DNA from: Channallabes apus
Lineage: Eukaryota; Chordata; Actinopteri; Siluriformes; Clariidae
DNA: 64,000 nucleotides
NCBI GenBank assembly: GCA_030522415.1
Contig: CM060107.1
Coordinates: 26,534,571 to 26,598,570, forward strand
Direction: 5' to 3'
This document shows positions 58,882 through 64,000 of this stretch, piece by piece. The stretch's first letter is position 1. Each line of letters starts with the position of its first letter. The position numbers and the translations under genes were made by a program. The notes beneath the pieces are model-generated. The model was not told the origin of the DNA, searched no databases, and saw only the letters and a program-made list of their open reading frames with translations.

Positions 58882-60674
58882 CTCAGGTAAGATGAGATCC
58901 CGGCTCCTGGCCAGTGGCATTCATTACAACGTTGTGGAGCTGATGAAGAGACATGCCAACTCCAGTGAAGTGTGTGAGAGTGCCTGCAGGCTTCTGTACA
59001 CACTTTTTCAGGGAGGGTATGAGCAGACTCATTACTTTCTTACATGCGGTACACTCCAGAATGTTAGGTTCTCTTTCACAAAGAACACAATATAATATAC
59101 ATTATATATTGAGTAATCCATACAATAAGTGATATTGTGTTTCCTAATATTCAGGGCCATGTATACAGGCATACTGTACCTGCTCCAGAGGGAATAACAG
59201 CACTAAGTCACTTCCTTTAATGTTTAATGGAGAACAGGTCTACTTTTCTGGGAAGAGCATAATGATTAAGATTCGATTATTTGTCATATGTACTGCTGTA
59301 TTACAGCAGAGTAAAATAATTTTTCTGTATATCCCCGGGAGGAAACTGGGGTCAAAGCACAGGGTCAACCCAGATATAGTCCATATTGGGTTAAGAGCCT
59401 TGCTCAATACCTCAACAGTGTCAGCTTGGCGGTGCTGGGTCTTGAACCCCCAACCTTCCAATTATGAATTCAGAGGTTTAACCATTTGAGCCACTGCTAT
59501 CTCGTCTCCTTTATGTTATTTTGTTTGTTCATGTGTAATTATTTCTTTATTTCAGACCACAGTGTTTAAGTAGAGTGCAAATCCAGAGTCTGAGATAGTC
59601 ATTTGTGTTTCTTGTATCATTTCTGTGTTGATTATAATTATCTTGTTGAAAGCTCTTATCAACCAAATTTTTGGGCTGAAATACTGTGGCAAAAGAAGCT
59701 ATAAATTTTCAAACCAACCCCCAAACCACTGTAGGTAACGGAAGACATTCATGTTTACCTAAACCCTTTGTCACGTTATTACACCAAGCATCTAGATATT
59801 AATGAATCAATTGTTCCAAGTATGTTGGCCATACAAAAAAGTTTTTTCATATCTTCCTTATCTCCCCTTCGTGTGCGGAAGGAAGACAATGAGAAGGCAG
59901 GCACAAACGGCCATCAACACAATACCATAAACCATCAGAAGCAACGTAGGCACCTTGAGCTTGCCAAAAAGTGGAATCATTCAACATGGCTGAGGCTTGT
60001 AAAGACAATAAATCTAAATCAGGAATCAAAGAGCTAGCAAGAAAACATGTATTGATCAGATCGGAATCGGAGTCAGGAAAAAAAAACTGTTTACGTGCCA
60101 CTTCTTTAGCAATACGATGAGCTAGCGAATTACCTCGCACTTCCATAGAGTCACCAAAGGAATGAGCCATAGTTTTTACAATAGCGAGAGTACTAAGGAG
60201 ATGGGATGCATCTATTACAGTAAATCCTGAACAAGAGAAAAGGCATATTTTTCAATGCAATATCAGGAGCTTGTTCATATACTGTATGCTGTCCCCTTCT
60301 CCAATACACGTTGAAACTATGCATAAGCAAACGTTGACGTCAGACTTTACTCTGACCATAACACACAATGCTAACTGTAATTTAATTTACATTCTTTTGG
60401 TGAACATTTTGGATATCTTCTTAATAGTTGGTAATCATATTTGCTCATTAATGAAAGATGACCATACTTGGAGGGCACTGTAAATCTGCATTTCCCTCAG
60501 CAAATGTCATGCATTCTCATTTCTCACCATTGTCTCTGTGTCGCAGCAGGAGTGTGGGTCTGGATGAAGCTTCCACCGCTCTAAGTCAGATTTTGATTGC
60601 CATGAAAGATCACAACTTCCAGCCTGAGGTACAGTTGGAAGGGCTAAGAGCCAGCCTGGTGCTTGTTAACCCAG
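53616..60674 (+). CDS. lrrk2: leucine-rich repeat kinase 2 (5' part, 13 exons)
   Basis: Large ROCO-family protein with GTPase and kinase domains that phosphorylates Rab GTPases on membranes. Only the N-terminal armadillo region is in the window: 13 exons joining in phase into about 513 codons. Matches to human LRRK2 run along the whole length: [85 protein letters not shown]. The start at 53,616 has a near-ideal Kozak context (ACCATGG); an in-frame ATG 39 nt upstream is weaker. LRRK1 is excluded by the armadillo-region match and by linkage to slc2a13. The ankyrin, LRR, ROC-COR, kinase and WD40 parts lie beyond the right edge. Confidence 0.95.
53762..53791. repeat. CA microsatellite at the lrrk2 exon 1 donor
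   Basis: About 15 CA units starting 5 nt into lrrk2 intron 1. Confidence 0.95.
53956..54035 (+). CDS. lrrk2: lrrk2 exon 2
   Basis: Encodes [26 protein letters not shown], equivalent to the human KLFQGKNIHVPLLIVL part. Acceptor AACAG|, donor CAG|GTACTT. Confidence 0.92.
54130..54239 (+). CDS. lrrk2: lrrk2 exon 3
   Basis: Encodes [20 protein letters not shown] and [16 protein letters not shown]. Acceptor CTAG|, donor CA|GTAAGC with a split Gln codon. Confidence 0.93.
54470..54558 (+). CDS. lrrk2: lrrk2 exon 4
   Basis: Encodes [29 protein letters not shown]. Phase 2 to 1. Acceptor TTATAG|, donor CAG|GTACAC. Confidence 0.9.
54722..54826 (-). mobile_element. RTE-type LINE 3' fragment
   Basis: GGTCTTTCGGCTGCTCCCGA followed by AGGGGTCGCCACAGCGG is the inverse of the RTE 3' end at 40,256. 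A 5'-truncated fragment in lrrk2 intron 4, minus orientation. Confidence 0.75.
54957..55130 (-). mobile_element. Tc1-like transposase C-terminal relic
   Basis: The minus strand reads [30 protein letters not shown] and a stop, the usual end of a Tc1-like transposase. The rest of the element is missing. Confidence 0.7.
55135..55720. other. lrrk2 intron 4, nothing recognised
   Basis: AT-rich sequence with several poly-T and poly-A runs and a TG-rich end before exon 5. Confidence 0.45.
55733..55867 (+). CDS. lrrk2: lrrk2 exon 5
   Basis: Encodes [20 protein letters not shown] through [15 protein letters not shown]. It is phase 1 at both ends, 135 nt, about one armadillo repeat. The acceptor is preceded by a TG-rich tract. 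Confidence 0.93.
56037..56171 (+). CDS. lrrk2: lrrk2 exon 6
   Basis: Encodes [20 protein letters not shown] and [18 protein letters not shown]. It is phase 1 at both ends, 135 nt, one repeat unit. Confidence 0.93.
56450..56581 (+). CDS. lrrk2: lrrk2 exon 7
   Basis: Encodes [20 protein letters not shown] and [14 protein letters not shown]. It is phase 1 at both ends, 132 nt, and matches the human EVLMSGN…VVEAMKAFP repeat. Confidence 0.93.
56748..56867 (+). CDS. lrrk2: lrrk2 exon 8
   Basis: Encodes [20 protein letters not shown] through [12 protein letters not shown]. It is phase 1 at both ends, 120 nt. Human has FFNILVLNEVH. Confidence 0.94.
57376..57533 (+). CDS. lrrk2: lrrk2 exon 9
   Basis: Encodes [20 protein letters not shown], an acidic variable part, then [15 protein letters not shown]. 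The acceptor TTTGACAG| has a weak pyrimidine tract. I chose it because it gives [11 protein letters not shown], aligning with the human LTETIFLNQDL; an alternative AG 18 nt upstream (AAAG|ACCACC) also keeps the frame. Confidence 0.8.
57603..58017. mobile_element. Tc1/mariner-type MITE with an inner SINE-like piece
   Basis: Ends AGCACTGTGCAAAAGTCTTG and the inverted CAAGACTTTTGGACAGAACT are similar inverse sequences. Inside, GAGCACCCTAGTGACAGGGA GGAATTGG is a block known from fish SINE tails. It lies in lrrk2 intron 9. Confidence 0.6.
58053..58129 (+). CDS. lrrk2: lrrk2 exon 10
   Basis: Encodes [25 protein letters not shown], nearly identical at its start to human [11 protein letters not shown]. 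77 nt, phase 0 to 2. Confidence 0.95.
58506..58612 (+). CDS. lrrk2: lrrk2 exon 11
   Basis: Encodes [20 protein letters not shown] and [15 protein letters not shown], matching human VMLSMLMHSSSKEVFQASANALSTLL. An internal CAG|GTAATG could act as a donor but would lose this match. Confidence 0.9.
58843..58879. repeat. TG microsatellite at the lrrk2 exon 12 acceptor
   Basis: About 18 TG units ending 7 nt before the exon start. Confidence 0.95.
58887..59016 (+). CDS. lrrk2: lrrk2 exon 12
   Basis: Encodes [42 protein letters not shown]. The acceptor CTCTCAG| follows a TG repeat of about 18 units at a distance of only 7 nt. Confidence 0.93.
59255..59505 (-). mobile_element. tRNA-derived SINE (second type)
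   Basis: The minus strand from about 59,505: GCAGTGGCTCAAATGGTTAA is A-box-like, and GGGGGTTCAAGACCC is B-box-like. The tail ends in ATAATCGAATCTTAATC near 59,262. It lies in lrrk2 intron 12. Confidence 0.65.
59780..60245 (-). mobile_element. endogenous retrovirus pol fragment
   Basis: An uninterrupted minus-strand frame of more than 100 codons resembles the junction of RNase H and the integrase N-terminal part of gamma/epsilon-type retroviral pol (a short [20 protein letters not shown] segment followed by a [15 protein letters not shown] region). No LTRs, gag, env or catalytic integrase core were seen nearby, so it is an isolated, non-functional remnant in lrrk2 intron 12. Confidence 0.6.
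60550..60674 (+). CDS. lrrk2: lrrk2 exon 13 (last in window)
   Basis: Encodes [20 protein letters not shown] through [13 protein letters not shown]. The 3' splice site is a NAGNAG (GCAGCAG): exon start at 60,547 adds one residue, and 60,550 gives the human length. The next exon lies beyond 64,000. Confidence 0.88.
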
Positions 60675-60906
60675 GTAAAAGCACTGATACTTATCTCTTA
60701 GCCTCAGCAAAGAGCTTCTCGTTTACTACATATACTGTAGTTCATGAGAACATAAATTTTGTTTAGGTCAATATTCCTCTTGATATACTAGTCTTCCCCT
60801 CCCCCAATCATTAACTTTTATACAGTGCTTCTTTTGTTCATGTATACAGTTTCTTTATGTGTACTGTATAATACAGAGATTATCTCGGCAAATAGGGAGA
60901 AATTTA

Positions 60907-62519
60907 CAGTGGTGTGAAAAACTATTTGCCCCCTTCCTGATTTCTTATTCTTTTGCATGTTTGTCACACTTAAATGTTTCTGCTCATTAAAAACCGTTAA
61001 CTATTAGTCAAAGATAACATAATTGAACACAAAATGCAGTTTTTAAATGAAGGTTTACGTTATTAAGGGAGAAAAAAAACTCCAAATCTACATGGCCCTG
61101 TGTGAAAAAGTGATTGCCCCCCTTGTTAAAAAATAACTTAACTGTGGTTTATCACACCTGAGTTCAATTTCTGTAGTCACCCACAGGACTGATTACTGCC
61201 ACACCTGTTTCAATCAAGAAATCACTTAAATAGGAGCTACCTGACACAGAGAAGTAGACCAAAAGCACCTCAAAAGCTAGACATCATGCCAAGATCCAAA
61301 GAAACTCAGGAACAAATGAGAACAAAAGTAATTGAGATCTATCAGTCTGGTAAAGGTTATAAAGCCATTTCTAAAGCTTTGGGACTCCAGTGAACCACAG
61401 TGAGAGCCATTATCCACAAATGGCAAAAACATGGAACAGTGGTGAACCTTCCCAGGAGTGGCCGGCCGACCAAAATTACTCCAAGAGCGCAGAGACAACT
61501 CATCCGAGAGGCCACAAAAGACCCCAGGACAACATCTAAAGAACTGCAGGCCTCACTTGCCTCAATTAAGGTCAGTGTTCACGACTCCACCATAAGAAAG
61601 AGACTGGGCAAAAACGGCCTGCATGGCAGATTTCCAAGGCGCAAACCACTTTTAAGCAAAAAGAACATTAAGGCTTGTCTCAATTTTGCTAAAAAACATC
61701 TCAACAATTGCCAAGACTTTTGGGAAAATACCTTGTGGACCGACGAGACAAAAGTTGAACGTTTTGGAAGGTGCGTGTCCCGTTACATCTGGTGTAAAAG
61801 TAACACAGCATTTCAGAAAAAGAACATCATACCAACAGTAAAATATGGTGGTGGTAGTGTGATTGTCTGGGGTTGTTTTGCTGCTTCAGGACCTGGAAGG
61901 CTTGCTGTGATAGATGGAACCATGAATTCTACTGTCTACCAAAAAATCCTGAAGGAGAATGTTCGGCCATCTGTTCGTCAACTCAAGCAGAAGCGATCTT
62001 GGGTGCTGCAGCAGGACAATGACCCAAAACACACCAGCAAATCCACCTCTGAATGGCTGAAGAAAAACAAAATGAAGACTTTGGAGTGGCCTAGTCAAAG
62101 TCCTGACCTGAATCCTATTGAGATGTTGTGGCATGACCTTAAAAAGGCGGTTCATGCTAGAAAACCCCTCAAATAAAGCTGAATTACAACAATTCTGCAA
62201 AGATGAGTGGGCCAAAATTCCTCCAGAGCGCTGTAAAAGACTCGTTGCAAGTTATCGCAAACGCTTGATTGCAGTTATTGCTGCTAAGGGTGGCCCAACC
62301 AGTTATTAGGTTCAGGGGGCAATTACTTTTTCACACAGGGCCATGTAGGTTTTTTTCTCCCTAAATAATAAAACCCCTCATTTAAAAACTGCATTTTGTG
62401 TTTACTTGTGTTATCTTTGACTAATAGTTAAATGTGTTTGATGATCAGAAACATTTTGTGTGACAAACATGCAAAAGAATAAGAAATCAGGAGGGGGCAA
62501 ATAGTTTTTCACACCACTG
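60907..62519 (+). mobile_element. Tc1-like transposon, nearly complete
   Basis: Ends CAGTGGTGTGAAAAACTATT and the inverse AGTTTTTCACACCACTG, with TA on both sides (60,905-60,906; 62,520-62,521). Inverted repeats extend about 200 bp. The transposase has only two lesions. It lies in lrrk2 intron 13. Confidence 0.95.
61286..62309 (+). pseudogene. Tc1-like transposase, one stop and one frameshift
   Basis: Starts MPRSKETQEQMRTKVIEIYQ. Codon 36 is TGA (61,391-61,393), a likely CGA-to-TGA change. The frame then stays open through the second DNA-binding domain (RTTSKELQASL…) and catalytic parts ([53 protein letters not shown]). A one-base shift near 62,165 moves the last 45 residues (DEWAKIPPERCKRLV…GGPTSY) to another frame. 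Length and DDE layout match Tc1-family enzymes of about 340 residues. Confidence 0.9.
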
Positions 62520-62817
62520 TAATTAGTTTATAGGTACTTGGCATGTAGTACTTAACTAGAGTTAGCATTAGCAAGTGTTGTTTTGACACACTCAGCCAAA
62601 GTTATTTACGCATCACACAAGAGGGAGCGCTATTGTACTGTATACCAGGTGAGGAGAATAAACCATATAGGTGGTGGACAGTTCATTAATTCATGTGAGG
62701 TTTTCTTCATACTGTATTTCCTCCTGAGGTTAAATGCCAAACAGGTTTAATTGGAAAGCTAGTGCACTAGGGTATACAATACAATCATTTGTTTAACACA
62801 CCAAGCAGTGCCTTTGA

Positions 62818-63445
62818 TCAATTTCAATTCAATTCAGTTTTATTTGTATAGCGCTTTTAACAATTGACATTGTCTCAAAACAGCTTCACACAATCAAAAG
62901 AACTATTTAAGTTTGTGTGGAATGTGAATGTGTATGAATCAAATGTTCAGATATTCCCTGGCGAGCAAGCCCGAGGGCGACAGTGGCAAGGAAAAACTCC
63001 CTGAGATGGTAATAGGAAGAAACCTTGAGAGGAACCAGACTCAACAGGGAACCCATCCTCATCTCGGTGAAACAGATAGCAGGAAATGATCTGCATTTAT
63101 ACAGTGTTAAGTGTTAGGTTCAGCTATAATAGTTGATGTTAATTGATGTTATAATAGTTGATGTAAAATGGAGTCCAGTAGTTATTGGAGACTCAGATAG
63201 ACTTGTAGAAAGTTCCAGTCCTGAACTATCGAATTGTCAAGTCCTCAGAGAAACAGCTGACAACACCAGTCGAGGCCAGAACCATCTTCTAAGTAGATAG
63301 AATCATCCCCAGACGCCAGACGCATCCCAAAGAGACACACGGGGCATCCATGCGACGAGACCTCCAACCAGAAACGAGGCACCAGTATGGATCAGACAGG
63401 TTCGGAGGGCAGAGGGAGTCTGGATCACTGGCAGCTCAGGAACGA
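62818..63445 (+). repeat. TTCAATTCAGTTTTATTTG dispersed repeat
   Basis: Begins TCAATTCAGTTTTATTTGTA TAGCGC and carries GCGAGCAAGCCCGAGGGCGA, GGCAAGGAAAAACTCCC and GGAACCAGACTCAACAGGGA, a high-copy repeat widespread in fish. It ends in a GA-rich tract. The family's mobility class is not clear to me. Confidence 0.7.
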
Positions 63446-63449
63446 CATG

Positions 63450-63560
63450 TGTAGCTCGACAGAGAGAGAGAGAGAGAGAGAGAAAGAGTGAAAGGAGGAG
63501 ACAGGGGGAGAGAGGAAAGAGAAAGAAGGGGAGGAAGAGAAGAGGAGGAGAGATTGCAAT
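63450..63560. repeat. GA-rich simple sequence
   Basis: An AG run of about 13 units followed by GAGG/GAAG-rich sequence. Confidence 0.9.
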
Positions 63561-63564
63561 TAGG

Positions 63565-64000
63565 TATGGTCACAGTCACAATGTCTAATGTGAATGTATA
63601 TTTACTGTAATCAGTGATTTGGGGATTCAGACTTGTCTTAGAATTTAGTTAGCTTTTTAGATAACTTTGTAGAGGCATGTAAGAAATTATAAAGGAGGCA
63701 AAGTGTTTTTTTGTCAAAGCACTACTGTGACTAGTTTTAAATGTGGGTTTTGGCATGTAGCTGCTGTTTTCTCAGTACAACCCTACTTTCACCCATGCTG
63801 CAACAGACAGATAGTGTTAGTAATGACTGTAGAAAACCTGGGGTATATATACTGTAGTTAGTATCGAGCAGAAGGAGGCGTGTCCAAATAAAGCTTCGCT
63901 TTAAGGCACGTGTCGGTTCCCTGAGAGTCTTGTGACCAATGACAAACGAAGTCTCACATTTGCCGGAATCACATGACTGACTCGTTCGGCGCTTAAGCAC
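63565..64000. other. lrrk2 intron 13, nothing recognised
   Basis: No exon matching the next armadillo segment was found. The last 150 bp is more GC-rich (CACGTG at about 63,907, CACATGAC at about 63,970) but I cannot assign it. Confidence 0.4.

Noticed and set aside
53616..60674. Assignment to LRRK1
   Set aside because: The armadillo-region sequence aligns with LRRK2 along its whole length, and slc2a13 is the known LRRK2 neighbour.
61400..62176. A 258-codon open frame inside lrrk2 as a possible nested gene
   Set aside because: It is a Tc1-like transposase framed by TA-flanked inverted repeats.
62520..64000. A further lrrk2 exon
   Set aside because: No frame with flanking splice sites matched the next armadillo segment; the space is filled by a repeat and unassigned sequence.

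Overview
The window is vertebrate nuclear DNA from a bony fish. Three multi-exon genes with GT-AG introns encode proteins that match vertebrate families, and the introns are full of Tc1-like DNA transposons, tRNA-derived SINEs, CA/TG microsatellites and L1- and RTE-type LINE fragments, as is typical of teleosts. The Tc1 load and the SINE types would fit an otophysan such as a catfish, but that is an inference and the species cannot be fixed from this sequence.

Layout. (1) 1-27,991, minus strand: the 5' two thirds of kif21a, a kinesin-4 type microtubule motor. I could place 22 coding exons (1,027 codons) in continuous reading phase; the C-terminal WD40 part lies beyond the left edge. (2) 27,992-32,059: intergenic DNA holding a GC-rich presumed kif21a promoter and a Tc1-like element. 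(3) 32,060-52,540, minus strand: a complete slc2a13 (H+/myo-inositol cotransporter), 10 exons, 598 codons. Its fifth intron is 13.7 kb, swollen by an antisense L1 into which at least five other elements have nested. (4) 52,541-53,615: a head-to-head intergenic region, probably a shared promoter. (5) 53,616-64,000, plus strand: the first 13 exons (about 513 codons) of lrrk2, covering the N-terminal armadillo region; the rest lies beyond the right edge.

The order kif21a(-), slc2a13(-), lrrk2(+) matches human chromosome 12 in relative order and strand, except that ABCD2 and C12orf40, which lie between KIF21A and SLC2A13 in human, are not visible here. The three genes do not form a pathway; they are a conserved neighbourhood. 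No rRNA, genuine tRNA gene, CRISPR array or intact autonomous transposon was found. All transposon reading frames are broken; the best preserved is a Tc1-like transposase at 61,286-62,309 with one nonsense codon and one frameshift.

Features worth a second look: the layered nest of elements in slc2a13 intron 5, whose order can be partly read from internal empty sites; two terminal-inverted-repeat elements I cannot name; TG/CA tracts at several splice sites of kif21a and lrrk2; same-phase, near-equal exons in the lrrk2 armadillo region; and a strong excess of the heptamer TACTGTA/TACAGTA in the introns.
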